Positions 1 through 8,289 of a stretch of 64,000 nucleotides of DNA are shown in pieces. The position numbers and the translations under genes were made by a program. The notes beneath the pieces are model-generated. The model had not been told where the DNA came from, ran no database searches, and saw only the letters and a list, made by a program, of their open reading frames with translations. The DNA comes from an uncultured Chitinophagaceae bacterium (GTDB taxonomy: Bacteria; Bacteroidota; Bacteroidia; Chitinophagales; Chitinophagaceae). The stretch covers positions 1 to 64,000 of the forward strand of contig CALJNC010000012.1 of NCBI GenBank assembly GCA_937981995.1, written 5' to 3'. Numbering within the stretch: position 1 is the first letter of the stretch; each line of letters begins with the position of its first letter.

Positions 1-524
1 TCAAATGGTGTACCATAGTTTACTATATATTTACCCGCAAGGTTATTTATTTTAGTAGCGTCTAAACCGCCAAAACTTCCTACTTGTATTGTATCCTGCG
101 TATTAGAAGTTGCTGGGAAGCGGTGAAAGTTTACACCATCTGAGCTCACCTCTACAAAAGCCAATTCTAAAAAAGTATCAACAAATGCATTTTCAAAAAC
201 TGCAAAGTCAGCCCCGGGGCCATTTATGATAGGCGTACTGAAACGAACAGTTGCACTACCTCCATCGCCTAAACTTACTACCCCAGTGGCATCAGGAGTA
301 CCTATTGGTTGCAAACTATCACCATAGGTTACAAAACCTAAACTAGGATTTGAAATGTCACGATAACCTCTTTGCAAAGTGCAATCAGTAGCCCAAGCTA
401 CAAAAATTGATGAATCCTTATGAATAGCCGTACTGCCTGCCTGACCCGCAGGAGGAGCAAATTGTGCCACCGCACTTAGGCAAGTGGCACTTAATAAAAA
501 TATTGTAAGCTGTAAAAAACGCAT
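1..524 (-). CDS. Secreted cell-surface protein, 3' part cut by window edge
   Basis: The reading frame opens at an ATG at 522-524 and runs off the left edge, giving about 174 visible residues. The start MRFLQLTIFLLSATCLSAVAQ is a clear signal peptide. The mature part contains GPGADFAVFENAF, a stretch of beta-rich sequence, and LAGKYIVNYGTPFD. I recognise this as a family of Bacteroidota surface proteins often encoded with TonB-dependent receptors, though I recall no firm function for it. The start lies 2 bases after the stop of the DUF4465-like gene, so the two are almost certainly one transcript under the cobalamin riboswitch. A role in B12 capture at the cell surface is inferred from that context only. 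Any C-terminal sorting domain would lie outside the window. Confidence 0.85.
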   Translation of the reverse strand, partial: MRFLQLTIFLLSATCLSAVAQFAPPAGQAGSTAIHKDSSIFVAWATDCTLQRGYRDISNPSLGFVTYGDSLQPIGTPDATGVVSLGDGGSATVRFSTPIINGPGADFAVFENAFVDTFLELAFVEVSSDGVNFHRFPATSNTQDTIQVGSFGGLDATKINNLAGKYIVNYGTPF

Positions 525-526
525 TT

Positions 527-1558
527 TTATTTTTTGCTAATTTTTGTACTCCATACAGCGTTGCTGCTTTTTAATTGTACAAAATATGTTCCTGCTGCTT
601 GATTTGAAAAATCGAGCTTATAATCTTGTTGCGTATTTATAATATTTTTAGATACTATAATTTTACCACTCATATCATAAATTGTAAGATTCAATTCTCT
701 TTCATTAATATCATCTAATGAAAAATTAAGTTCGTTTACCACAGGATTTGGGTATAAATTAATTGCCTTTATAGAATCAATATTTGCTGTTGCAACAGCA
801 GCATTAGCTGTAGTAAAATCATCTATACAAAAGAACAATGGTGTATTAATACCAAAACTTCCAACATCGGTACTGCTCATGGTAAATTGTAAACTATCTA
901 CGTTTCCAAGAGTGGATAAATCAACCCATTGCCAATCTTCTACTATATAATCTAAAGAGTCAGGCCCTCTAAAATCAGCGAAATAAAAGTTTACACTATC
1001 CGCAATTTTTGATCCGTTAGCATAGCCGTATACAGTAAGTAAAAAATAATCAGGGTACGATCCTTGCGCTCCCGTATGTCCAGTTCCAGTAGTATCACCA
1101 AATTTTCTTGAGAAACTATTTCCATTTTCTATTACACGTGCTGCGTAGGTGCTATTGGTTACATAAAAGCCATTTACTACCTTACCAAAAGCATTTGCAG
1201 ATAAGTTTACCCAAGCATTTTGCTGTCCTACAGCATAGGTAGCTGATCCGTTATAACCTATGCCAGGCCTTGCTCCGTATAAGTTACCAGAAGTTCCTGT
1301 AGTACTATCTGTCATATTACTATAAGCCCAACCATTGCTCCAATAGCCTCCCCAAGAGGTGTCATAGTTATTAGGAAAAATAGCATCAGCACTCGTAAAG
1401 GTTGTGCCTAATGGATTAGAAACGCCATTCCAAAACGTATCAGTTTGTGGCAGTGCATTGTTTTCAAAGTCAGCTACAGATTGCCCATTTGCAACCGTTG
1501 TGTGAAGTGCAAAAGTCATGGCTAGTACACTTAGAAATTTTGTAAAATTGTTTTTCAT
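527..1558 (-). CDS. DUF4465-like T9SS-sorted surface protein, B12-regulated
   Basis: 343 residues. A signal peptide (residues 1-25, ending in TTVANGQ) is followed by a DUF4465-type body. Recognisable landmarks are FWNG, GWAYSN, GFYVTNSTYAARV, DYFLLTVYGYANG, FYFADFRG, DWQWVDLSTLG and FFCIDDF. The last roughly 75 residues contain INLYPNPV and end in STKISKK, a T9SS type A sorting domain, so the protein should cross the outer membrane and be attached or released there. The long 5' leader contains a cobalamin riboswitch, and a second surface-protein gene follows after 2 bases. From memory, DUF4465-type proteins recur near B12 TonB receptors in Bacteroidota. Binding of corrinoids is an inference, not visible in the sequence. 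Confidence 0.85.
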   Translation of the reverse strand: MKNNFTKFLSVLAMTFALHTTVANGQSVADFENNALPQTDTFWNGVSNPLGTTFTSADAIFPNNYDTSWGGYWSNGWAYSNMTDSTTGTSGNLYGARPGIGYNGSATYAVGQQNAWVNLSANAFGKVVNGFYVTNSTYAARVIENGNSFSRKFGDTTGTGHTGAQGSYPDYFLLTVYGYANGSKIADSVNFYFADFRGPDSLDYIVEDWQWVDLSTLGNVDSLQFTMSSTDVGSFGINTPLFFCIDDFTTANAAVATANIDSIKAINLYPNPVVNELNFSLDDINERELNLTIYDMSGKIIVSKNIINTQQDYKLDFSNQAAGTYFVQLKSSNAVWSTKISKK

Positions 1559-1639
1559 AATTTATTTTTTTTATTAAAGAACTTTGATACAAGCGACATA
1601 TAATAAAATTATGAAAAAAGAAAAAGCAGATGAAAGCAA

Positions 1640-1850
1640 GTAGGGTTAGCTATCGACTGACTAGTACTTCAAATCACGAAAGTATTTTAGTCTACTAAAA
1701 ATGTTCGGCATTCTGGCTAAGAGAATTAACTCATTACAGTTGCGTGACAGCTCGTGATTTAAACACGATTCCCCGAAAAATCTAGAGCATTGCGGCTCTC
1801 CATTTTTATTCTTGTAAAAGATCTTTGTTGAGCACAAATGTATGACCAAA
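1640..1850 (-). promoter_or_regulatory. Cobalamin (B12) riboswitch in the 5' leader of the surface-protein operon
   Basis: Read on the minus strand, the leader has the conserved cobalamin riboswitch core. GGGGAATCGTG pairs with CACGA around a TTTAAAT loop, followed by GCTGTCACGCAACTGTAA (1733-1774). The B12 box AGCCAGAATGCCGAAC lies at 1703-1718. A hairpin CTAAAA/TTTTAG lies at 1685-1700. A small stem GAGAGC/GCTCT lies upstream near 1785-1801. The core is about 150 bases from the ATG at 1558, so the expression platform must lie between 1560 and 1700. No strong terminator is seen there, so control of translation is plausible. The outer boundaries are approximate. The sequence from 1851 to 2004 shows no gene. 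Confidence 0.9.
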
Positions 1851-2004
1851 CAAATTCATAATCACTGCAAATCTTTTGTTTCTTTTTCCTTACTTTTTCG
1901 TCAGAAATACTCGCCATAGCATAAGCTATGTCTGTGTTTTATTTCTTGAATTAAGAAAAGATAATTCAAAATCTAAGGCAGTATTATAAAATTGATTTGG
2001 TTTA

Positions 2005-2038
2005 TTAAAAAATCCCAGAAAAAATACTTTCTGGGATT
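2005..2038 (-). terminator. Rho-independent terminator of the DEAD-box gene
   Basis: An inverted repeat AATCCCAGAAA / TTTCTGGGATT is followed on the minus strand by a T-run. It sits 22 bases beyond the stop codon of the helicase gene. Confidence 0.85.
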
Positions 2039-2060
2039 CATAATTTTAATTGGATAGAAA

Positions 2061-3548
2061 TTAATCTCTTCTGCCGCGTCTGCCTTGTGGTCTATCGTTC
2101 GTATCTCTGCTTTTACGATAGCTTGGTCGTCCGCTACTTCGGTTTGAATCTCTTCGGTCACTACCGCCACTCCTGCGGTCATCTCTTCCGCCTCTGTCAC
2201 CACCTTTTCTGTCTCCTCCATAACTCCGTGAGGAGTCTCTTGGAGTTCTACGTTCACCACCGCCACTATTTCTTCTATCGCCGCCGTCTTTATTATAGTT
2301 TCCACGGCTACTTCCATCACTACCACGAGTGGTTACAAATGTATAAGCATGACCTTCTTTACCTGCACGACCCGTACGGCCTATACGATGTATGTAAGAG
2401 TCATAGGTACGAGGGATTTCATAATTGATAACCTGCGTTACATCAGAAATATCTAACCCACGCGCTGCAACATCAGTTGCTACGAGTATATCTACTTTAT
2501 TGGATTTGAAACGAGCAAGTGCTTTTTTGCGGTAGTCTTGGCTTTTGTCACCATGAATTTCGTCAACCTTTAAACGTTCTTTTTTTAGTTTGTAAGCTAT
2601 ATCGCTCACAGTGCTTTTTGTTTCAGCAAAAATCAAAACTTTTTCAAATTCATCTGTTTCAAGCATTTCTAATAGCTTGTCAAATTTTTCATTTCGCGTA
2701 CAGCGCACAATCTCTTGTGTAATATGCTCCGCAGTACTTGTTCCGCTACTAACTTTTAGTTCTACAGGCTCATCCATTAATTGCTCAATGAGTTTTTCCT
2801 GTTTAGGTTCAATCGTTGCTGAAAAAAGCAAGGTCTGATCACGATCTTTCATTTCATCAGCTAGGAAGAAAACATCTTCGCTAAAGCCCATGTCTAATAA
2901 GCGATCAAACTCATCAATTACTAAAATTGAAAATGGTCTTAAATCTAAAACGCCTTGGCGTACTAAATCACATAAACGCCCCGGCGTGCCTACCACAATA
3001 TGATGGAAGCGACGTAGTTTTTTTACATCCTTATACACCGGTGTACCACCAATGCAACATATGGTATATAAGTCAAGCCCCTTAGCTAGTTTTCTAAATT
3101 CCTGCTCAACTTGCTCAGCAAGTTCACGAGTAGGAAGTACTACTAAGGTTTGAAAAATATCGTCATCCTCATCTAAAAGGTTATGAATAATAGGAATTAA
3201 AAAAGCACCCGTTTTACCGGTACCTGTATTGGCTATACCAATTACATCTTCAATATTGGCTACTGTTTCAAAGGTTTTATCCTGAATCTCCGTAGGATCT
3301 TCATAGCCTAAGTCAGCAATGTTTTGTTTAAGTTTTGGGTGAATAGGCATTTCCTCAAACGTACGAGGTGCGTCATATTTTACTTCTTCCAACGGAACAC
3401 CTACGTGTTCTAATTGTTCATGTCTAATGGCTGGTCCGCCTTTTCTTCCTTTAAAACCTCCGCGGCCACGGCCTCTGCCGCCTCCTCCAGATCTTCCTCT
3501 GTTACCTCCGCCGGATCCACCATTGCGGTTTCTGTATCCTTGTCCCAT
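2061..3548 (-). CDS. DEAD-box ATP-dependent RNA helicase with RGG-rich tails
   Basis: About 495 residues from the ATG at 3548. All core helicase motifs are present in order: the Q motif region (FEEMPIHPKL), motif I ANTGTGKT, PTRELAEQ, GTPGRL, motif II, SAT, LIFAETK, DVAARGLD and HRIGRTGRAG. Motif II reads DEFD rather than DEAD. The N-terminal 40 residues and the C-terminal 70 residues are rich in Gly, Arg, Ser and Asp, typical of cold-shock or ribosome-assembly helicases that bind RNA through flexible RGG tails. An upstream in-frame ATG at 3578 would add 10 residues (MLPKSAKQII); I prefer 3548 because the RGG tail starts there, but the choice is not certain. The role is unwinding structured RNA in ribosome biogenesis or mRNA decay; the exact paralogue cannot be named. 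Confidence 0.95.
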   Translation of the reverse strand: MGQGYRNRNGGSGGGNRGRSGGGGRGRGRGGFKGRKGGPAIRHEQLEHVGVPLEEVKYDAPRTFEEMPIHPKLKQNIADLGYEDPTEIQDKTFETVANIEDVIGIANTGTGKTGAFLIPIIHNLLDEDDDIFQTLVVLPTRELAEQVEQEFRKLAKGLDLYTICCIGGTPVYKDVKKLRRFHHIVVGTPGRLCDLVRQGVLDLRPFSILVIDEFDRLLDMGFSEDVFFLADEMKDRDQTLLFSATIEPKQEKLIEQLMDEPVELKVSSGTSTAEHITQEIVRCTRNEKFDKLLEMLETDEFEKVLIFAETKSTVSDIAYKLKKERLKVDEIHGDKSQDYRKKALARFKSNKVDILVATDVAARGLDISDVTQVINYEIPRTYDSYIHRIGRTGRAGKEGHAYTFVTTRGSDGSSRGNYNKDGGDRRNSGGGERRTPRDSSRSYGGDRKGGDRGGRDDRRSGGSDRRDSNRSSGRPSYRKSRDTNDRPQGRRGRRD

Positions 3549-3682
3549 AATTATTTGTTTTGCGCTTTTTGGCAGCATTATTCAAATAATCTTTTGAAAC
3601 AACCGCTTGTGTTTTGTTGAAAAGCTGTGTAAAGGTAGCTTTTATTTTTAAGATTGTAGTTTTTAAGCTGTTATGGATTTTT

Positions 3683-5428
3683 TTATTTTAATCCTAGCTC
3701 TTCCCTTTGTTTTGCGTCTATCGCTGCAGGTGCATCAAGCATTACATCGCGTCCGGCATTATTTTTAGGAAAGGCTATAAAGTCACGTATGCTTTCGCTA
3801 CCACCAATAATAGAACATAACCTATCAAAACCCCAAGCCATACCACCGTGTGGAGGAGTACCATACTCAAAGGCTGATAGTAAAAAACCAAATTTTTCGT
3901 CTGCTTCTTTCTCGTCCATACCTAAGGCTGCAAACATTTGCTGTTGCAAGTCTTTTTTATGAATACGAATAGAGCCTCCACCTATTTCATTACCGTTTAA
4001 TACTAGGTCATAGGCATTCGCCAAGATATCTCCATATTTATCCTTGTCTCCAAGCCATGCAGTATGCTCAGGTTTAGGAGAGGTAAAAGGATGATGGCGA
4101 GCTACCCAATGGTCGTTTTCTTCGTCATGCTCAAATAATGGAAAATCAGTAATCCAAAGTGCTTTAAATTCTTCAGGATTTCTCATGCCCAAGGTATCAC
4201 CCATATGTAAGCGCAATTCGCTCATTGCTTTACGCGTAAGTGTATCCTTGCCACAAAGTATAAAAACTATATCACCGGCTTTGGCATTGCATTGTTCGGC
4301 CATAGCTTTTAGTTTTTCCTGATTAAAGAATTTGTCTACACTACTTTTATAACTACCATCTGCATTGCACTTTATGTATATTAATCCATTCATCCCAATC
4401 TGCGGACGACGAACCCAATCTGTAAGCGCATCTAATTGTTTGCGAGTATATTCTGCACAACCCGGCGCAGCAATCGCCACTACAAGTTCTGATTGATCAA
4501 ATACATTGAAACCAGAGCTTGCTTTCCCATCGCCAAAAGGAAGGGTGTATAACTCCATTCCAAAACGAATATCTGGTTTATCATTTCCGAAGCGCTCCAT
4601 GGCTTCGCTAAATGGCATGCGTTGCAAAGGTGCCGCATCTTCTATTCCTTTAGTTTCTTTTAATATGTGCTTAAATAATTTTTCAAAAAGAGTTAATACA
4701 TCTTCTTGATCAACAAAACTCATTTCACAATCAAGCTGTGTAAATTCTGGTTGACGGTCTGCACGTAAATCTTCATCTCTAAAGCATTTTACCATTTGGT
4801 AATACTTATCATAACCACCAACCATAAGCAACTGCTTAAAGAGTTGAGGCGATTGAGGGAGTGCATAGAATTGATTTTCGTGCATACGGCTTGGAACCAC
4901 AAAATCACGTGCTCCCTCTGGTGTGCTTTTAATCAAAAAAGGTGTTTCTATTTCTAAAAATCCTTGCTCATGCATGAAGTTTCTTAGTGCCCTACTAATT
5001 TCATAACGAAGAGTCAATTTTTTTCTATTAGTATCTCTACGTAAATCTAAATAGCGATATTGCATGCGCAATTCATCACCACCATCTGTTTCATCTTCTA
5101 TGGTAAAAGGTGGCGTGCTGGATGCATTTAATATTTCAAATGAAGTTACTTCTATCTCCACATCGCCCGTAGGCAAATCAGGGTTTTTGTTTTCTCGTTC
5201 TATAACTTTTCCTTTTACCTGAATTACATACTCACGTCCCAATGGATTATCATCAAGTTGTTTTGTTAGCTCTTCATAAAAAGAAAGTTGTGTAATACCA
5301 TAACGATCACGCAGATCAACGAAGGTGATACTCCCAAATTTGCGAACTGTTTTTACCCAGCCACTTAGGCTTATTTCTGTTCCAATATGTTCTGCTCTTA
5401 GCTCTCCACAGGTGTGCGTACGGTACAT
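3683..5428 (-). CDS. aspS: Aspartyl-tRNA synthetase
   Basis: 581 residues, the usual length for the bacterial type. It charges tRNA-Asp with aspartate in the cytoplasm. An N-terminal OB-fold anticodon-binding domain ([21 protein letters not shown]) is followed by class II catalytic motif 2 ([14 protein letters not shown]) and motif 3 (GMAWGFDRL). The bacterial insertion domain lies between them. A promoter-like TTTC-N19-TATCTTTG lies just upstream, giving a short leader of roughly 15 bases. The neighbouring helicase gene is on the same strand 104 bases downstream and may be co-transcribed in part. No anomaly is seen. Confidence 0.98.
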   Translation of the reverse strand: MYRTHTCGELRAEHIGTEISLSGWVKTVRKFGSITFVDLRDRYGITQLSFYEELTKQLDDNPLGREYVIQVKGKVIERENKNPDLPTGDVEIEVTSFEILNASSTPPFTIEDETDGGDELRMQYRYLDLRRDTNRKKLTLRYEISRALRNFMHEQGFLEIETPFLIKSTPEGARDFVVPSRMHENQFYALPQSPQLFKQLLMVGGYDKYYQMVKCFRDEDLRADRQPEFTQLDCEMSFVDQEDVLTLFEKLFKHILKETKGIEDAAPLQRMPFSEAMERFGNDKPDIRFGMELYTLPFGDGKASSGFNVFDQSELVVAIAAPGCAEYTRKQLDALTDWVRRPQIGMNGLIYIKCNADGSYKSSVDKFFNQEKLKAMAEQCNAKAGDIVFILCGKDTLTRKAMSELRLHMGDTLGMRNPEEFKALWITDFPLFEHDEENDHWVARHHPFTSPKPEHTAWLGDKDKYGDILANAYDLVLNGNEIGGGSIRIHKKDLQQQMFAALGMDEKEADEKFGFLLSAFEYGTPPHGGMAWGFDRLCSIIGGSESIRDFIAFPKNNAGRDVMLDAPAAIDAKQREELGLK

Positions 5429-5445
5429 GATATAAAAATTTGGCG

Positions 5446-5476
5446 CAAAGATAGTTTAATCTTCACGCCTATGAAA
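5446..5476 (-). promoter_or_regulatory. Promoter of aspS (Bacteroidota type)
   Basis: On the minus strand TTTC (5473-5476) is separated by 19 bases from TATCTTTG (5446-5453). This is close to the TTTG-N19-TAnnTTTG consensus of the Bacteroidota primary sigma factor. Confidence 0.6.
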
Positions 5477-5503
5477 TAATGTGTTCTAGAGATTCAAAAA
5501 ACG

Positions 5504-6265
5504 CTAGCGCATCTCGTCAAAAATCAATTTGTGCTGGCGTAGGTCAAATGTAATACCTAAAGTAGCCATCCACTGAGATTGAGAAAAACGCTTGCCACTA
5601 AATGGCACTTCGTTTACTGTAATATATTGATTGCGATAATGTTGTATACCCAAGCGCCAACCAACTAAGTCAGTGATTTTAAATGAGCCATAAACTTCAG
5701 TCATTATAGTTCCAAAGCTTTCATCATACAAGTTTAGATTAAAAGCATATGGCTCCGTTGAGTATTCTACCGGGAAGTTTGGGTCGCTTGTATTAAAGTC
5801 AGGATTATTTTCATAAGAAACAAAAGCACCTTTTCTTCTATCGGCAAAGTTTAATCCCCCAATATCTGTATTTACAAAAATATCTACACCTGGCTTGATA
5901 TGAAGCTGAAGCGTAAGATAAGCATTGAAGGTATTGTTTTGAATTTTACTAAAAAACAAGGTATCAGCACCTCCTCGGTTAAGCGAAGCTAACTCAGTAC
6001 TTGAGGTTGAGTAGTTCCTGTCTTTTGTAAAAAAAGATTGAAATCGAATTCCCCCGCCTACACAAACACGTTGTTTTTTACGACCAATAGCAATTGTATA
6101 CTGCACATTTGTACCAGCAGCATAATGCGGGTTACCGTAATAGCCAAAACCTCCGTAAACTCCTACTTGCGCATATTTGCGTTTCATATAGCCGCTACTA
6201 ATTTGTGCTTCCGACTGGTGACACATAAAAACGGCGATAATAATCAAAGCGATATTCTTCCACAT
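5504..6265 (-). CDS. Secreted outer-membrane barrel-like protein, unknown function
   Basis: 253 residues. A signal peptide (MWKNIALIIIAVFMCHQSEAQ) precedes a body with alternating hydrophobic and polar residues and many aromatics (GVYGGFGYYGNPHYAAG, TFNAYLTLQLHIKPGVDIF, GWRLGIQHYRNQY). It ends in WMATLGITFDLRQHK, the pattern of transmembrane beta strands. An outer-membrane beta-barrel is the most likely fold. I do not recognise the family. The gene stands alone between aspS and the BNR-repeat gene, both on the same strand, with no T9SS tail. Function is unknown. Confidence 0.8.
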   Translation of the reverse strand: MWKNIALIIIAVFMCHQSEAQISSGYMKRKYAQVGVYGGFGYYGNPHYAAGTNVQYTIAIGRKKQRVCVGGGIRFQSFFTKDRNYSTSSTELASLNRGGADTLFFSKIQNNTFNAYLTLQLHIKPGVDIFVNTDIGGLNFADRRKGAFVSYENNPDFNTSDPNFPVEYSTEPYAFNLNLYDESFGTIMTEVYGSFKITDLVGWRLGIQHYRNQYITVNEVPFSGKRFSQSQWMATLGITFDLRQHKLIFDEMR

Positions 6266-6342
6266 AGGTATTAAAATTAACTATTTGAGCTTTAAAAATA
6301 GACTTTGCGTTTCAGCTAAGCAAATTTTAAGGGGGATTAGAT

Positions 6343-7599
6343 TTAAGGTAAGTCCTTGTAATTCAGTAAATCTGTCCAAATGCTAAATGATCCATTTTCG
6401 TAATGAGTCCATATAGGACGTATAATTCCTTGCTCTACAGACAGGCCGTTATAGTCACCAAAAAACTTTTTGCTATCAGGGGTAAATGACTTTTCATTTA
6501 TTTTCTTTTCTTTAAACGTTTGGCCACCGTCTTTTGAGTAGGCTAGAAAAACATCTGTTTCATTGCCTTGGGTATATCGTCGGTCATAATACATGCAATA
6601 CAAAATGCCCGTACTTTGATCAATATCAAACCACATTCCAAACTGATGTCGCTTGCTGTCGTCTTGATTTACTTGTATAGCCTCGCTCCATGATGAACCT
6701 CCATCAGTTGATTTAATAAGAAAAATATCGGTGTTGTTTTTATCGCGTTGATCAGCATAGGTTATATAAATCGTATTATTAAATATTGAATTGCTTCTAT
6801 CAACTTTTAAAATTGGAAAGCCATTAGCTCGATCTAAACCTGGGATGTCAAAACTCCATCCAGCTTTTAATTTTTGAATTACGTTTTCTTTTTTACTCCA
6901 ACTAGCGCCTTGATTTGTTGACGTATTAAAATAGATACCTTTCTTCCCAGCCCAGCTGCAATAGAGGGTTCCATATTTATCCACTTCAGTCATGGCACCT
7001 TCAACTGTTTTGTCATCATCTTGGCAGTCGCCCGGTGTATTATTTATTTTTACAGGAGGAGACCAATTTTTACCCGCATTGATACTTCGAGAAAAAAGAA
7101 TATTAGATTTATCCGTTCTTTTTTTACTACCGTATTTATCAAACTGTGTCCAGCTTAGATAGATTTCCTCATTGCGTGGATTAATAAAGCACCATTGTTT
7201 GTCTTGTTGTTTGGGCGGGTAGTAGCCTATACCCGTGCCGTCGGTCCAGGTTTTGCCTTCGTCCTCAGAGGTTTGTAGTACAATACGATCTATGTAATAA
7301 CCACCTTTTAGTTTTCTTGGGTTACTGAGGTGAAAAAAGTAAAATTTACCTTGCTTATCTATATCTACGACAGGATCGCCCCAAACATTGTAAGTGCTTT
7401 TCATTTTCATACTAGTCCAGGTGCGCCCTGTATCATTACTTATATGAAAACCGTTCATTACAGAACCTGCAATGATTTGATTTAATTTTTTAGGATTGAT
7501 TTTTATGCAAGCTTCCTTAGGATTGTCTGTTTTTGAAATGAGAACATTTTGACCCCAAACGGGTGAGCTTAGTAGCAAAAGAAATAGAAGTGGCTTCAT
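6343..7599 (-). CDS. Secreted BNR-repeat (sialidase-fold) protein
   Basis: 418 residues with a short signal peptide (MKPLLFLLLLSSPVWG). The body carries at least six Asp-box/BNR repeats of the S-x-D-x-G-x-T-W kind: SNDTGRTW, SEDEGKTW, SINAGKNW, STNQGASW, STDGGSSW and SKDGGQTF. Such repeats mark a six-bladed beta-propeller of the sialidase superfamily. An FxxPxxR-type sialidase arginine motif is not obvious, so calling it an active sialidase would go too far; an exo-glycosidase or a non-enzymatic binding propeller is equally possible. A TAACTTTA element lies 4 bases before the ATG, consistent with a very short leader. No sorting domain is visible, so it probably stays in the periplasm or reaches the surface by another route. 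Confidence 0.85.
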   Translation of the reverse strand: MKPLLFLLLLSSPVWGQNVLISKTDNPKEACIKINPKKLNQIIAGSVMNGFHISNDTGRTWTSMKMKSTYNVWGDPVVDIDKQGKFYFFHLSNPRKLKGGYYIDRIVLQTSEDEGKTWTDGTGIGYYPPKQQDKQWCFINPRNEEIYLSWTQFDKYGSKKRTDKSNILFSRSINAGKNWSPPVKINNTPGDCQDDDKTVEGAMTEVDKYGTLYCSWAGKKGIYFNTSTNQGASWSKKENVIQKLKAGWSFDIPGLDRANGFPILKVDRSNSIFNNTIYITYADQRDKNNTDIFLIKSTDGGSSWSEAIQVNQDDSKRHQFGMWFDIDQSTGILYCMYYDRRYTQGNETDVFLAYSKDGGQTFKEKKINEKSFTPDSKKFFGDYNGLSVEQGIIRPIWTHYENGSFSIWTDLLNYKDLP

Positions 7600-7632
7600 G
7601 ATTTAAAGTTACAATTAGAAAATTGCTTGCTG

Positions 7633-7998
7633 CTATTCTTTAACTAAATGATTTACCATTTTTGTAATCTTACCATAAGTATCAAAAAATATTTCGGCAT
7701 CCAGAATCAGATTTACTTTTTCGTAATAACAACGCACTTTTGAAATTTTTCCTATTTCTAGGTATTCAAATTTTGTTATTCGGTTTTCAAATTTTTCATT
7801 AGTTGCTGCCCAATATTCTACAATGTCTTTAAAGTTTTTTAAATGAACCGCAGGAGCTTTTATTTTTGGTAAGTCAATAGCAGGAGAGATTAGCTGAGCA
7901 TGCTTAATAATTATTTCGCTCAGTTGTTCATAGTCAGCTTTATTAAAGCTTTCCAATCCCGATTCAAATATTTTTTTAAGTACGGATTCGAAGGGCAT
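7633..7998 (-). CDS. Small NTF2/SnoaL-like protein
   Basis: 121 residues with no signal peptide. It begins with an amphipathic helix (VLKKIFESGLESFNKADYEQLSEII) and ends with curved beta strands (KVRCYYEKVNLILDAEIFFDTYGKITKM). That layout resembles the NTF2-like/SnoaL cone fold. Members of that fold are small enzymes or ligand-binding proteins, and no catalytic residue can be assigned here. A TACTTTTA element lies 8 bases before the ATG. It is 34 bases upstream of the BNR-repeat gene on the same strand, so the two may be co-transcribed. The family assignment is an inference from pattern only. Confidence 0.6.
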   Translation of the reverse strand: MPFESVLKKIFESGLESFNKADYEQLSEIIIKHAQLISPAIDLPKIKAPAVHLKNFKDIVEYWAATNEKFENRITKFEYLEIGKISKVRCYYEKVNLILDAEIFFDTYGKITKMVNHLVKE

Positions 7999-8088
7999 AG
8001 TAACGCTAAAAGTACAACTGAATTTTTTACCATTTTAATGAATGAAATTGGTTTGTCTCCGAGTGTGGAGGTACTTGCTTAGTTTATG

Positions 8089-8118
8089 CCTCTGTGTCCT
8101 CTTCGAGAGACACGGAGG
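8089..8118. other. Stem-loop in the 7999-8289 intergenic region
   Basis: CTCTGTGTC and GACACGGAG form a stem with one wobble around a 10-base loop. It is not followed by a T-run, so it is not a standard terminator. I see nothing else gene-like in the 290 bases between the NTF2-like gene and glmM. Confidence 0.35.
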
Positions 8119-8289
8119 GGAAGAAATCCTGCCAATCAGCTTCTGATAAACTCTCCAATAAAGAATTTATTCCACTTAAGTTTACATAAGTGATAGTCGA
8201 CAGGGGTTCTTATATTATGATCGCATAAAGTCTTACCAGGTTGCTTCTTTTAGATTGTGGGTTTGATACTTCTTCCATTACTGTATTCT

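Noticed and set aside
1661-1849. A 62-codon minus-strand frame in the leader of the DUF4465-like gene
   Set aside because: It lies entirely across the cobalamin riboswitch core, and its translation resembles no protein; the RNA structure explains the sequence.
1973-2326. A Glu/Val-rich minus-strand frame of 117 codons
   Set aside because: It is the shifted frame of the Arg/Gly-rich tail of the helicase gene and runs into its terminator.
6343-7599. Active sialidase
   Set aside because: The BNR repeats support only the propeller fold; the catalytic arginine motif is not evident.
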